Assembly (NCBI GenBank): GCA_016748015.1
Contig: JAAOMT010000608.1
Coordinates: forward strand, 1 to 64,000
Origin: Geosiphon pyriformis
Taxonomy: Eukaryota; Glomeromycota; Glomeromycetes; Archaeosporales; Geosiphonaceae
Length of the DNA: 64,000 nt
Direction of reading: 5' to 3'
Both the position numbers and the translations under genes were made by a program. This document shows, piece after piece, positions 12,775 to 25,032 of this stretch (position 1 is its first letter; every line of letters starts with the position of its first letter). The notes beneath the pieces are model-generated. The model saw only the letters and a program-made list of their open reading frames with translations, did no database searches and had not been told where the DNA came from.

Positions 12775-14438
12775 TCATGAATAGGCAAAGGTTTGAAGAA
12801 TTACGATCAAACTAAAGTTTATTTTACATATATAATTTTTATTACATAAAACGTAATTTTGCTTTGTAAATGGTATGGGAGTTTTCCCTCGTAGTGATAC
12901 AATTAAAAAACGAAATTTTTCGAGACACCAGTGTGCGTAAAATTGAGGCTAAAAGCTTTTGTTTCGCAACCATTTTTTGATATCAAATTAGGAAAATGTA
13001 GAGCCAAATTGGAATTTCTTTAAACCAGCAAAGTGTCTCCTTTAACAGTATAACCGCTTGAATTCGGCGGGTCATAGAACTAATCAATTTACGAAATTAT
13101 TCTTTTGGACTCATCTGTCCCAACTCTCGAATATTAGAGGGCTTAGGTTTACATTTTCAAAGTTTTGATTCAATAGAGATCAAGACTTTGATGTGGCCAT
13201 GGTAAAAGTTCTACCTTTAAGCGTGAAGAAAATCACGTGCGAATTTTGCATGCACTGGTGCATTGTCTTTTTGAAAAAAAGCTTTTTGACTTGTCTTGAT
13301 TGAGAGTTGATATTGCATAAGTGGCAGTAATATAAACTTTTAAATTTTTTGATATCAAATTTTGAAATTCTGATATGTTAGAACTTCTGAATCAATAATT
13401 ACACCTAAAATAATTCTAGTTTTTTTTTCAAAGGGAATATTCTTCCTAATTACTTTTTAAAATATCTTGACCAAAAAATATTTGTAAAAGTAAAATTCAA
13501 AAGGACAAATGATTGCTCGAATTTTAATGAATTCAAAGTTGTGGAAAAATACTCTTATCTGGTCAAAAATTCAGAATTTTTGAAATATTTGTTTTTTCAA
13601 AATTAAAAAACTGGAGAATATATTTAAAACTGCATTGGAAAAAGTAAAATTATAATAAATAACTTGCCTGTGTAAAAATTTTTCAGAAACCTATCTTTAC
13701 TTATATTTTTTTATCACAGTTTAATAAAAAAAAATTAGAGATAAGATATTTTCAAAAAATGAAAAGTAAATTTTATAAAAATATTCATTTGTAAAGTGTT
13801 TTTTTTTATTGAGACTATATTTTGTAAGGTTAAAAATGGATATTCTCGATGATTTTTTTGCAATTTTAAATTCTTGAACATTTTAAAATATTTTTATTCA
13901 ATGAAAACTTTCAACATCTAAAAACAACCACACTTAAATCTATATACACAATATTTTGGGTTGAAAATATTTATCCGATCAAAAAAACTTTTTTATAATA
14001 TTATGGATTAAATTTTTTCATTCTCGGGAAATCAAATTCCCTTTCCCTAACCTACAAAGGAAATTAATTTGATTCTCCCGAAATATTTAATTCTTCAATG
14101 TCAAACTTTGTAGCATATTTCTTATGATCTAATTTCCACAATTACACTACGAAAAAGTCTATTGCTATTTATACAAAAACATTTTAAATTGAATTTGTGT
14201 CAAGTGTAAACTAATTTTGTGATCCAGATAAGAAATAACATGTTTATAGAATAGATGAGTCCCCGTCGATGTTATCTCTTTGTGTATAAATTCCGGAAAA
14301 ACTATTCGAGATTGAAGATCTTGAAATTTTTAATAATATTCGCACGGTTGTTCAATATATAAAATATCCAATGAAAAAGATCAAATTGCAATTTACTTCA
14401 ACTTCTCATTTTCTTCATTAAATAATCAAAATAATAAA
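12775..14438. other. Intergenic region with downstream promoter
   Basis: No gene recognised. A TATA-like sequence (ATATATAAAATA, about 14354-14366) lies roughly 80 bp before the ATG of the PH-LRR gene and is a plausible core promoter. Confidence 0.45.
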
Positions 14439-17400
14439 ATGGCAAAACCTGAAGCTAAAGAGTCCTCATATAAGTGGCAACATTCCCCAAGTACCGATAG
14501 TTCTAGTGATGACAATGATGACGAGGATTCCTCGGTATTTTCGCATGAATATCGTTATCCTCAAGATACACTTGAGGGTAATCATAGTACAATAAAACAT
14601 TTACATCAAATTAATCATGGATCTACACTCTCTTCCTCAACTTCAAGTTTTGTAACAATAACTACCGGAGGCAATGACCCCTCAATAAATACTGTTTGGA
14701 AAGCTGCCGGCAAAGCTATTCACATCCCTGGAGATGATTCTTTATGCGATGGAGTATTAATACGTGAGGGTGGTCATTTTAGTAAACGACAGCGAAAGGA
14801 ATTTATTGTTTTGACGCAGACAAAATTGCTTCGATTCAAAAGCTTTCAAAGAGCATGCGAACATTTTACCTCTTTGTTTCATGATAGTAAAATAGCTGTA
14901 GGCATTACTTCATCCACAAAATTTTTAATACTTGAGCTCGAGGATGTTCTAGCCGTTCATGAACTTCCGAATAACCGATCTGGTAAAATTCAAATAGATT
15001 ATGAACATCAAAATGTCATATATCATGTAACCTTTACTGCTAAAAATGTCGATCAACATCGAAGATGGCTTGGGAAATTTTGTGAGACGATACGAAAACG
15101 AATCCCTCGAGCCATAACTTTATCATCACGACATCGAGAGTTGGTCACAGAAAAATTGAAGTCGCTAGATGATTTGCCCGAAAGATCCGAACATTTGGTC
15201 GCTTTACGAGTTTTACAATTGGACAGATCGAAACACAACTTAATTGCTGCGAATAAAATTCAAGAGGAAAGTCAAGTAGTAATATTCGCCTTGGGAAAGA
15301 ACAATTTATTTATTTTCACCTCAATGGAATCTTTTTCCCCAGAAAATGACGGTAGACAGACCCATCAAACCCAACGATTTAGTTTGCTGGCAATCACCCA
15401 CATAATCTTTAAGGGGCAAGATGATACATTAGAATTGATTGTGAGGCGACCTTACGAAAAGCCACAAAGTATTTTCATATCGTCATCAGCCTGTGACTTG
15501 ATTCTTCAAGAGCTACAAACTGCTATGCAATCATTGACTCCTTGGTATAAAAAGTTATTATGTCACATTGAAGCGCCAAGTTCAGGCAGAGCAAGCTCTA
15601 TATCATCTACAACTTTATCTACTCCAGGTATTCAACCAGATGGTGATTTTTCTAATTGTTTAGAAGCTTATTGTCAAGCATATCATGTTGATCGTGAACG
15701 CATATGTGTCAAGGTGGCTCGACTCTACAATCAAAATACAAGTAGCAGCCAAATTTTTGATGAAGACACTAAAAGTAATACTGATAGGCAAAATTCAGGT
15801 CAACCTAATGAAGAAGCTAGTTTATTGCAAAAAAAGATTCTCACAAGTAGCATGGAAAGTATTTCTCGCCATTCTCTTGACTCATCATTTCTTGGAGTGC
15901 AAGTCATCATTCTACCACCAATTGTACGTAAAAATACTACAGATACAAGTGAATATAGTGCCAGTGAAATCTTGGTCCTCTTAAGATCAATGCGTCATAA
16001 TGAATCAATTCGTGAGATTATTTTCAGATGTGGAAGTTTAGCTGCCTTAGAGGTTATTGATCCCTACATGGGCAAAGTAATTGATGAAGAACTTGAACAA
16101 TACCTCAACCAAGGTCAATCAGCAAATGAAATAGCTGCCAAATTATTTCTAAAGAATACATCACACGCCAAAAAACACCAACAACCCAATCATAATCCAC
16201 TCGTATTTGAATTATATCGTCTATTGACTGGAAACTCGAAACTTTCCAAAATCGATTTTTCTCATTGTGAGCTCAAAGAAAATTATACCTCATCTGGAAC
16301 AATGTCTGTTTTTGGAGCCGTGCTCAAATCACAAATGGCAGGCCTTGATAGTTTACATTTTGGTGGGAACAAAATGTCATACAGAGATATTTCATCATTG
16401 GTGCAAGGCATTCAAGCTCACAAAAAGCCAATTAAAGTACTTGATATTTCTTGTACAGGGCTCCAGGAAGATTCAGTTAATTTAGTGATTGAAAATTTGC
16501 TTTCTCGATTTCCAAAGAGTCTTGAAATGCTCGATATTAGTCAAAATTCGTTTAACATGAGTAGAAGCATTCTTACATTGCTATTTTCCAGTTTTCTATC
16601 ATTATCCACACTACGGCTTGGGGATTCCTTGCACCCAGATTACGTTCTTAATTTACCCTGCCTTACTTTACCAATGTTAGCTAATCTTGTTCTTTCTGGA
16701 ACATCAGTATCATCAAATTCTGCTCATGTTATTTCACAATATATTCGGAGTGATAAATCAGCTGCTCTGAAAACTCTTGCTATAGAAAATTGTAATTTGA
16801 ATGGAGAAGATATTTCCATCATTTTTCAAGCAATCTCGGAAAACCGACCCAATGTAAGATTGCTGGCCGGTTCCAATCCAATTGCCAAAACTACTCATGA
16901 CTTTAAAAAAATTTGCAATTGTATTGCTCTTAATCAAACACCTTGTTGGCTCGGTCTATCTCGTATCGAATGGGTCGAATCACAATTGCGCACTTTTCTG
17001 AGAAGTTTATGTCTCAATAATACCATCGAAGTTTTAGACCTTTCTTTCCCAATTCTAACCCGAGACATTGACGATACTACGACATTATTAATTCGACAAT
17101 TATTTGCGCAAAACTCAACCTTGCGAGAAATCAATCTTGCTGGGGAAGATATTTCACCAATTATAGAAGATTCTATTAAATCTTCCAAAGGAAAATCAAC
17201 AGACAGTTTTCTCTTATCATATAACACACGCTATGGCCCAAAGTTAGGAAAAGCTTTAGATGGTCTAAAGAAGAATACAGCGCTGGTAAAATTAGATTTA
17301 ACTGGAAATGATTTTGGCGATGAAGGAGCCGAAAAATTAAGTGAATCATTGCAAGTTAATACTACATTACGTGAGCTAGGAATCGATAACAATAAGGTAT

Positions 17401-18082
17401 CCCATCACGATTTTGAATGCGCTAAAATATCCGAATTTCACCCAACTTATATTTTCCGAAATATTTTTAGATTGAGGATATAGGTTTTGTGAAACTCTTT
17501 GTGGCGATTTCGGCCAACAAAACTTTGATTCGAATGCCCCAACCCAAAAAAGATCTAAATGCGTTTTTCGCAACACGAACCGTGGAACTTCAACAACTTG
17601 CAAGAGGAGAAGTAGCTGCTGAATATGCCAGGCAAGCAGCTGGGCCATGGGATCGTAAGAAGCTTCAAGAGCAATTGGAGATGCAAAAAGAAGGTCGACG
17701 AGCCACTGAGCAAATGGTTGCCAAAATTGGCAGAATAACGCGGGATATAAGATTAAAGCTCGACGCAAATCGAAAAGAAATCAAGAAATTAACGCCACAG
17801 CTAGTGAATCATACTGTTTTAAGCACTGATACAACAGTTGTCGGGAAAAGCTGGGGATATTATGGCACGTCTTCTAAAACTAGTGATTTCAGAAATGGTG
17901 TGCACTTCGTCGTTTCTAGAAGTCCAACAAGGGCATCCACAAAAGATGTATCCCGTATAACATCGGTTTATGCCGATTGGACTGAGGATAAGCAAAAAAG
18001 TCTGGTTGATAGCGAAATTAATGCAGGAAGGAAAGTGAAGAAAGAAATTTCCATCAGATCACTAAGGCAAGCTACTATTTGA
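14439..18082 (+). CDS. Large PH-domain, leucine-rich-repeat protein
   Basis: Two exons, 14439-17396 and 17477-18082 (1187 aa). The long first frame ends in an intron: AAG|GTATCC and TTGAG|GAT restore the frame as DNNK-DIGFVKLFVA, within a leucine-rich repeat. Order: acidic/Ser-rich start; PH domain about residues 88-215 (VLIREGGHFSKRQRKEF to RRWLGKFCETIRKRIP); a second PH-like region about 245-370; a helical middle; ribonuclease-inhibitor-like leucine-rich repeats about 580-1010 (LDSLHFGGNKMS, LEMLDISQNSFN, LVKLDLTGNDFGDEGAEKLSESL); basic coiled coil about 1055-1105; Ser/Thr/basic tail. PH plus LRR suggests a membrane-recruited scaffold; the arrangement recalls CARMIL-type actin regulators, but orthology is not shown. 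A TATA-like box lies about 80 bp upstream. Confidence 0.85.
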
Positions 18083-18670
18083 AAATTTCGAGATCTATGT
18101 ACCTATAGGTCAAAGATATATCAATTGAGGACCTGCAGCATGATGTATCTTCGTTTCTATATTTTATCACTTTATAAACTTAGTTTTTTCTTCCCATTAC
18201 TTTAACTATTCAAAGCTGAAATTAATGCTAAAAGGAAGAAAAATAACATATAATTTATTAGTTTCTATTTATTGGACGTAAAAAACAGTTAAATTAGGAT
18301 CAAAAAAAGCTACAATTGAAATAAACTTAACCCAACTTTAAGTTTAGTTTGTCAAAATTCAAGACTAAATATTTTATTCCAACTTAATCATTTACAGAGA
18401 AATAAAGTAAACAATAATCATGACGTTTGAGGGAATGATTTGATTAAATCCACCTAATATAACTCAAAAATTAAACTTGCACGAAATTTGGTTGCAAGCC
18501 AAAGTTTCTTGTATGCAATAAATTCATTAATGAATATTAAACTTCCAATATAATTTCTGGAAATGACTTTTTGAACTATCAATTTTGTTTTTGGAGCTAG
18601 ACACCTGCTTTCAAAATTTCTCTATTCTTTAGCAATTTCCCCGGTACCACCTGCTTGCTTAAAAACTGGT
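18083..18670. other. Intergenic region
   Basis: AT-rich spacer between two plus-strand genes. An upstream exon for the next gene cannot be excluded, because GTATGT directly overlaps the proposed ATG region and could be a donor. Confidence 0.4.
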
Positions 18671-20337
18671 ATGTCTAGCCGTAAAAATAAGAGTGACAAT
18701 GGATTATGGAGCAATTGCGCCTTAGACCAATCTTATACCTGGGAAAACTTTGGTTTTGATTCTGATGGGGATTCTCCAAAGTGGGGAGAATTTGGTCAAG
18801 GTATTTCATCATTTTTTGAAGATTATAGCTTTATTCCCTCGTAGTCCTTACAGAGAAGTTGGGTTGCTAGAAATAAAAACAAAGTTTAATCAAATAAAGG
18901 AGAGGAATTTGATATTGGGGGCCATGACAATACAACACAATGCGGCAATTCCAATAAAGAGCTCAGCTCAACCAATATACCCACCTCACATTCTTTTGAT
19001 AAAAGTTGGGTTGATACCACAAATTTAAAAAATCTGAACAGAAGTCAATTGAATTTGTCGAATGGTCCTGAGATTGCAACACAACGGGATGGATTCATTC
19101 AGGGTAAAACCAGTTTTAAAAAGATAATTTCTTATAAAAAAAACTTCTAACAAAATCTGAATATATCCCCTCAAGCTATGAGTAATCAGGCAAAAGGCCA
19201 ATTAAATTCATGGGATGCCTTTAAATTTGGTGGTAATAAGGATATACCACAATTGGATAAAATCAGTTCAGCTAAGAAGACAGTTTCTGATAGTAAGAGA
19301 TCAAGGCAAATTAGCTCGAATTATCCCATTGTTGGAAATGAATCAAATGCATGGGGTGACTTTGGTTTCGATTCTGATGAAACTCCACCGAAATGGGGGA
19401 ACTTAAATCAGAAATTTTCATCTATGAATAGATCTGGTTCCAGGAGTATCCCCTCCCCCTCCCCCTTTGAGTTTTTAAAAAAAAGTCAATTTAATTTTGC
19501 GGCTGTCGAAAATAAGCTTCCAAGTAATAGAAAAGCAACTGAAAAGCAGGTCAATGATGTAAATTTTGACAATGGATATTACAATAAGAGCAAAACCAAT
19601 TCATCCGGCATCAGATGTTCCTTGAGAAGTCAAACAAGCTCAAATAAGGATTTATTTTCAAAAAGACCTGAAGCTCATCATGAAATTCAATCAATTCTTG
19701 ATTCAAAAAAAGATGATGTAAGTTTATAAATGATTTTTAACTTCATTTATTTTACCAACCTTTATTATGTATCTTTTTGGTCAAGGGACAAGAATGGTTT
19801 TACGCAAAATGGACTCACATGAAATTCCCAATGTATGTAGTTTTATCAAAATCAACCGAGTTTCAAACTTTGTTTAAATAACCAAATAATTCTCTTTGAT
19901 TGTCAATTTTGAATGGTTCAAACAGATGGCAAAGTGAACAAAGTCTTAGAGATTGGCCAGAACAAATTGCGAGCTATAGGAATATCGAATGGTTTCAAAA
20001 GAGAAATTATGAACAGTATTACAAGCAGCCAAGGGAAAATTGTCCTAAGTGGGATAATTTTGCCGGCTTGGTATCAAGTAAGTTAGAAAGAATAAACCCC
20101 AATCCCGACTCCACTTACGAGCATGGATCACGGGAAATGATCAATATAACGTTACAAAAGATGCATCTAGTCTTACAGGCAGCGTATCGCGAAGGAAAAA
20201 ATTTACACTTACAAATGTATGATAAACATGTATTGGAAAGGACAAAAAATGAGCTACAGAAAAAGTATGACGGTGTGAGAATTGAGGAAATAAAATTTGC
20301 GGAAATAGGAGTTGAGACAGATATGAGTATTACATAG
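18671..20337 (+). CDS. Unrecognised protein with W..FGFDSD repeats and conserved-looking C-terminal region
   Basis: Five exons: 18671-18800, 18900-19103, 19176-19717, 19786-19832, 19926-20337 (444 aa, all phases agree). I do not recognise the family. The N-terminal two thirds is Ser/Asn/Lys-rich and probably disordered, with two copies of a motif: WENFGFDSDGDSPKWGEF (about residues 24-41) and WGDFGFDSDETPPKWGNL (about 180-197). A lone SFDKSWVD and SWDAFKFGG echo it. The C-terminal region (from EWFYAKWTHMKFP onward) is Trp-rich and helical (QSLRDWPEQI, EWFQKRNYEQYY, KWDNFAGLVSSKLE, MHLVLQAAYREGKNLHL) and is probably a folded domain. Short Trp/Phe motifs in disordered acidic context usually bind adaptor domains; this is inference. 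Exon 2 relies on acceptor AATAAAG at 18899, the only one that avoids an in-frame TAA. Start is the first ATG. Confidence 0.65.
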
Positions 20338-21363
20338 GTCCAAGCTTGAATGAGTTCCCTTTGCGTCAGGCTTCTCGCAATCAGAATTTACTGCAATACT
20401 TACTACAGGTAATTAGGAAGACTGAGATGAAAATTTAGTTAATTTTGATAGTATTACTTGATATTTGTATCAATTTGCAAATTAGAACACCAAAGATTGA
20501 ATTTCTGTGCATGATATTTTTTAGCTATGTCATATCCTTTAATTCAAAAATTTTGGTTTAGTCAATATTTTTGATGTTTGAACGTCAAATTGGTATTTTT
20601 TAAGACAAATTTTAAACAATATTCGGTTGTGAAAATACAACGATCCCCAATTTTGTGGTGTCATTCGACTTATTTTGGTTCCTATAAATCAGCAGGTTAA
20701 ACGTCGACAAAAGTCTCTAAAGACGTCAAGATTTGACGCCAGAATTCACAATTAATCATGATACATTTTAAAAGAAATATACTTCAGCAACTACTCTTTA
20801 GCTTGGTCGTATCCACCGGACAAATAGAATAATTACATTATTTTCTCTTGGGGTTGAATAAAGTGGATTACAAGAATGTTATATGGCTTAAATTAAGTTG
20901 GACTTCTTGACTTTTTTGGTACCATTCATTAAATTCTATTGAAAAGGGATTATAAATTAAGGTTTCCTAATTGCTTAGTGGCCTTCCTTTTGGTGAGTTC
21001 ATTAACAAAATGACGTAGAAAACTTATTGGTTTGAATAGATACGTAACTAATGGAGAATGAACTTTGGTACCCACTTCAATCAATTATAATAATTTTTGA
21101 AAGTAAGCTTGATATTTAATTGATCATTTCAAGAGATTTAACAAGTTTGTTTGCTAGAGACCTTCCTATTAATTAAATAAAAAATCGATATAGGCCGACG
21201 AAAACGAAACCTGATGGAATATTTTTAAGTAAAATGTAAAGTGAGATTAATAAATGAGTCTAAATTAGTAGAAACCCAACACAACCTTCATTGTGAAGAA
21301 TTTGATTTTTTTAAGATCCTAGGCTTCATCTTTTATATTCTTAATCTCAAAAAGTTTAAAATT
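20338..21363. other. Intergenic region
   Basis: No gene, repeat or RNA recognised; the short open frame at 21241-21429 (+) overlaps the antisense DMAC1-like gene and looks like chance. Confidence 0.5.
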
Positions 21364-21648
21364 TCACTTGCCAGATCCAAGGACATTCAATCCGACACGT
21401 TTGAGCCCAATCATTCTTATTGTTCTTAAATCTGTTTTATTTTTCGAGCTCAACTGTCTACGTTGACTAATTATATAAAAACCTATTCCAATAAAAGCAC
21501 CACCACCTATAATTTTGCATGACAGACAATCTTTGTATTGTTTAGTAGCTGGTTCGTCAGGCTGCTTAGATATTTTTTGCGGTTGGTTGTACAATGAAGA
21601 ATGATTTGCTGACGATGTAGAATTTGTAGCGTTTTGAATATCAGACAT
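21364..21648 (-). CDS. Small membrane protein with DMAC1/TMEM261-like (DUF4536) domain
   Basis: Single exon, 94 aa. After a Ser/Asn/Gln-rich N-terminus (about 40 residues), the segment KDCLSCKIIGGGAFIGIGFY matches the short DUF4536 signature: CxxC, then a glycine-rich transmembrane helix, then a basic QRR stop. In animals the domain is found in the complex I assembly factor DMAC1 (inner mitochondrial membrane); fungal members are small and uncharacterised. The basic C-terminal tail follows the helix. Assignment rests on this one motif. The exact start is uncertain because the N-terminus is low complexity. Confidence 0.68.
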   Translation of the reverse strand: MSDIQNATNSTSSANHSSLYNQPQKISKQPDEPATKQYKDCLSCKIIGGGAFIGIGFYIISQRRQLSSKNKTDLRTIRMIGLKRVGLNVLGSGK

Positions 21649-22486
21649 TCTTCGGGGCTTTTTGTCATGTTTAGAAATATTTACTTGAGCGTGCTGATTA
21701 GTATAAATAAATCAAACGAACCAATTAAATGATTTAATCAATATCTTTAATTAAATCTGATATTTTAAGCTTTTGATATTAAGTATAATCTTAACAGTTA
21801 AAATATGTTTAAGATTTTTCAGAATGAATAATCCACTGGATTATACAAAATTGGATAATATTTAAAATTAATCAACAATTGGTTTAATTTTTTTTAATTA
21901 GAATTTGGAATACTTAACATTTTAAAATATCATCATCTTTTGGAAACTTACAATTTTATCCTGAAGCAAAGCGTTTTCTAACCTTTCATTATATACTTCC
22001 CGATACCCTTCAATTAAAAGTGAATAACCCAATATATTAAAGAGGTTTTAAAAAAATATTTAAAGGATTTAAGAAAATATTTGAAGACAAAATTACTTTC
22101 AAAAAAAAAGCCTTGCGATATTAATCCATTCAATTTCATATATAAATTAATAAAAAGGTCAACAAAAAGATCGTTAGAAAGACGAAGACTTTCAAAACTC
22201 ACCCAAAGATCTAGAAAGGTTGTAATGGCTGGGCTCTTTTAATAATACTGACTAAAGATATTGAGTTTTCAAATTAATTTACGGTTCCCGGTCCAATAAA
22301 TATTTTTAGCCATGAATTTCACATATTCTTTTTAAAATTCTGAGACGCTTTCTATACATGATGCATGAATAAGTCTTAGGCATTAAAGCTTGAATTGGTC
22401 AAGTATATTATTTAAATTTCAAAAAAGTTGGCATTGAATCTTATCCTTTAGGCTTTTATCCAATTTTAGGCTTCAATTAGGGTATA
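21649..22486. other. Intergenic region before the Tc1 element
   Basis: AT-rich spacer; the open frame at 22014-22202 (minus) is Phe/Ser/Lys-biased with no domain. It ends with the TA target-site dinucleotide at 22485-22486. Confidence 0.45.
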
Positions 22487-23685
22487 CAGTGTGTTGCGAA
22501 AAAATTGGACAGAAAAAAATAATCGCTGTGCTTTATCCAATGCACCAAAAGATATAAATTATATACCATTAGAAAGCTAAAAAGCACATAATTTTATTAA
22601 AAAAAATTTATTATGATATTCTTTCCCCCTTATTCGCAATTATCATCTCACAACGGTGTTTCATTGATCCCACTAACCCAATTAGAGTAGATCGGGGAAT
22701 ATTTGGCCACTCTTCCTTCATAAACTGATCTAATTCATCCCGATTTTTGGGCATACGCTTCTCCGCATTCCTTTTCACAATAGCCCATAAGTTTTCAATG
22801 AGATTCAAGTCAGGACTATTAGAAGGCCAAGCTATAACTTCAGGCATATTCTCTTGAAGAAAGGCTTTGGCTAGATGGCTTGTGTGCTTTGGGTTATTGT
22901 CCTGTTGAAACCGCCACTCATTCCCTAACATTCCTCTTATCTCAGGTAAATTTTCACGTATAATTTCTACATAGAACTTAGCATCCATTATTTGGGTAAA
23001 ACAAAATAAACTTACCTTTTCTTTCTCATAAAAACCACCCCACGCCATAATTTTTGTTCGATCTTTTGGTATAGCACGAGTTGGTCGCTGGCCTTTATAC
23101 CAACGTTCTACTGTATTTCGGAATAGACAAAAAGCTGTTTCATCCGAAAAAACAGTTCTTTTCCAATTATCATTCAGATTTTCTTGAGCCCACTTTACAC
23201 AATTTTCCTTGTGGAGATTGGTGAGCATTGGAGTTGCCAAAGGCAAGTCTTTTTTATATCCATGATTAATTAAATGCCTTTGGATAGTACTAGGAGAAAC
23301 GTCTACATTATTTTTTGCTAATTTTATTTTCAAAGTCCTCAAAGATATTGAAGAATCTCGACGGAGGTATTGTCCTAATGTTCGCATCTCCTTTAATTTT
23401 TCGCGGCCGACCATTTCCACCCGCATGCTCCACAATTCCTGTTTTTTCGAGTTTTTTAAGGATATTATAGATAGTAAAGTGTGGTATATTTGTTCGCTGT
23501 TTTATTTCAGTTGCGTCTCGCATCCCTTCATTCCAAAAATATAATACGGTTTGGCGCTGTGTTTCTTGCTTGGAAGGTAGCATTGTGCAAGAAAATTTCT
23601 AAAAAAATTATTAGCCTAATTCAACCGCCACAAACTAACTAAAATTGGTTAAACTGTATCAAGTTTTGTGATGAGCAACACATTG
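22487..23685 (-). mobile_element. Tc1/mariner DNA transposon, near-complete
   Basis: A 1199-bp element with imperfect inverted ends: left CAGTGTGTTGC at 22487, right complement CAATGTGTTGC ending at 23685, both flanked by TA as for Tc1/mariner targets. It carries one transposase gene on the minus strand. Ends differ at one of the first eleven bases and diverge after that. Short length, TA duplication and transposase agree on the superfamily. Confidence 0.93.
22611..23583 (-). pseudogene. Tc1-type DDE transposase, broken by one frameshift
   Basis: Two overlapping frames: 23583-23308 holds the N-terminal helix-turn-helix half (QRQTVLYFWNEGMRDATEI) up to NGRPRK, an AT-hook-like motif. The rest, from LKEMRTLGQYLRRDSS to the stop at 22611, lies in another frame. 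The switch falls at the A run of GCGAAAAATTAAAGG near 23390, so a single-base indel explains it. The catalytic domain keeps all three acidic residues: VFSDE, QQDNNPKH and LNLIENLW, with 34 residues between the last Asp and the Glu (DD34E). So it is close to functional, but as written cannot make full-length transposase unless the indel is a sequencing error or is bypassed by frameshifting. Confidence 0.92.
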
Positions 23686-23687
23686 TA

Positions 23688-23905
23688 TGCTATTAAGGGT
23701 ACAGGCTGGAGTTGTATCACCTTACTTTTCATCAGTATAAAAACTAGCTTAACTTTTAAAATCTATTTTGAGGATCATCGTTTCAAAGCTTTATTTAAGA
23801 AACCTTTTTTATTATCTAAAAACTTTTGAAAATATCAAAGTCACAACTTTAATATTCCCTAGGTTTTTGAGTATTTTTAAAACCCTCGCTGAAAAATTTG
23901 AAAAA
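23688..23905 (+). promoter_or_regulatory. Promoter region of secreted-protein gene, beside transposon
   Basis: The sequence between the Tc1 end and the ATG at 23906 contains CAGTATAAAAACTAG near 23735-23749, a good TATA box about 165 bp before the ATG, only some 50 bp from the transposon end. The transposon therefore separates the core promoter from whatever lay upstream. Confidence 0.5.
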
Positions 23906-24397
23906 ATGATCCAACTATCATTCAACTCGAGATTCTTAATCTCCTTTGTTTTATTCTTCCTCGTTAACATTTCCATACCTGGTACGCTAGGAATCCCACA
24001 ATCATCCAATCTGAAACAAACCCTTGTAGCCAGATCAACTTTTCAGACAGACCCATTGCTGGGAAATACAGTATCAGGAATTGTAAACTATTATAAAACC
24101 TCGAACTCTGATATCATCATTTCGGGTGAATTTGACACCGGATTCGAAGACCCTAATATCACAAAATATGCTTTTGCGATCCAAAAAGATGGTGATATTA
24201 AGAATTCATTCTCTTTAGATGGATTATTTCAATTTAAAATATTCAGTGCTGGAACTGATCATTGGACTACGGGACCGATTCCAAATTTGAGTGTAGATAA
24301 TGAAGTAAATGGAAAGATTAATATCGTTGGTAAAACATTTTATGTTCGGTATCAACGAACGACTATTATTGGTGCTGCAATTATCAAAAAGGTCTAA
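23906..24397 (+). CDS. Small secreted protein, beta-rich, unknown function
   Basis: Single exon, 163 aa from the ATG just before a typical signal peptide (SRFLISFVLFFLVNIS, then SIPGTLG). The open frame extends further upstream to 23768, but that part lies in the promoter region. The mature part is short alternating strands: GNTVSGIVNYY, IIISGEFDTGF, YAFAIQKDGDI, LFQFKIFSAGT, INIVGKTFYVRY, IIGAAIIKK. The GEFDTGFEDP element and general layout recall small secreted protein families I associate with early-diverging fungi, possibly with a jelly-roll or SOD-like sandwich, but I cannot name a family. No cysteines after the signal peptide. Its upstream region carries a Tc1 insertion. Confidence 0.75.
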   Translation: MIQLSFNSRFLISFVLFFLVNISIPGTLGIPQSSNLKQTLVARSTFQTDPLLGNTVSGIVNYYKTSNSDIIISGEFDTGFEDPNITKYAFAIQKDGDIKNSFSLDGLFQFKIFSAGTDHWTTGPIPNLSVDNEVNGKINIVGKTFYVRYQRTTIIGAAIIKKV

Positions 24398-25032
24398 ATG
24401 ACATAGATTTTATAGGTCATGATTGGAAGAGGTATTGTGAAATAAAGTGAGAAGTTATAATATTTTTATTGTAAAAGCCTCTATATGAGATTAGTTATAT
24501 AAGTGAACTCAAGCTTCGTAATTGCATTCCAAAAGCTCTAAATACTAGGATATTAGATGAAATAAAATTTACTTTTTATTTTCAGATTTTAAGATTTCAG
24601 AAAATAAATGAATCATCAAAAATTTCATTTTAGTATGAAAATTTATAAATTTCTTTATTAAATTAAAATCATCCTTAGAAACTTGACCCAATTTATTTTC
24701 ACAAGTAATTAATGAAACAACTTCACATCAGAAAAAACACGAAGGGGCGTGCTTTCGCTAAAAGAAAACATCCGATTGGCTTGCTCGGGAAAATTGAGGT
24801 TTGTTTAACGAATGCAGAGATAGTAGATTTCCGTATCGGAAATATTAGATACCGTAATTTCCCGGGGCAAATATCATGAAAATTTAGTTCATCCGAGTTT
24901 TTATTCATGAAAATAAAGAGATATCTAGAGTCTTTGGCCAAAAATTAATCGAAAAAACCTTTTTTCTCTTTCTCAGAATTGTCTCAATTTGTATTTGTTA
25001 TTAAAATTCCTTGTTTTCGAAAACACTTTACA
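24398..25032. other. Intergenic region
   Basis: AT-rich spacer between plus-strand genes; the minus-strand frame at 24723-24941 shows no domain. Confidence 0.45.
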
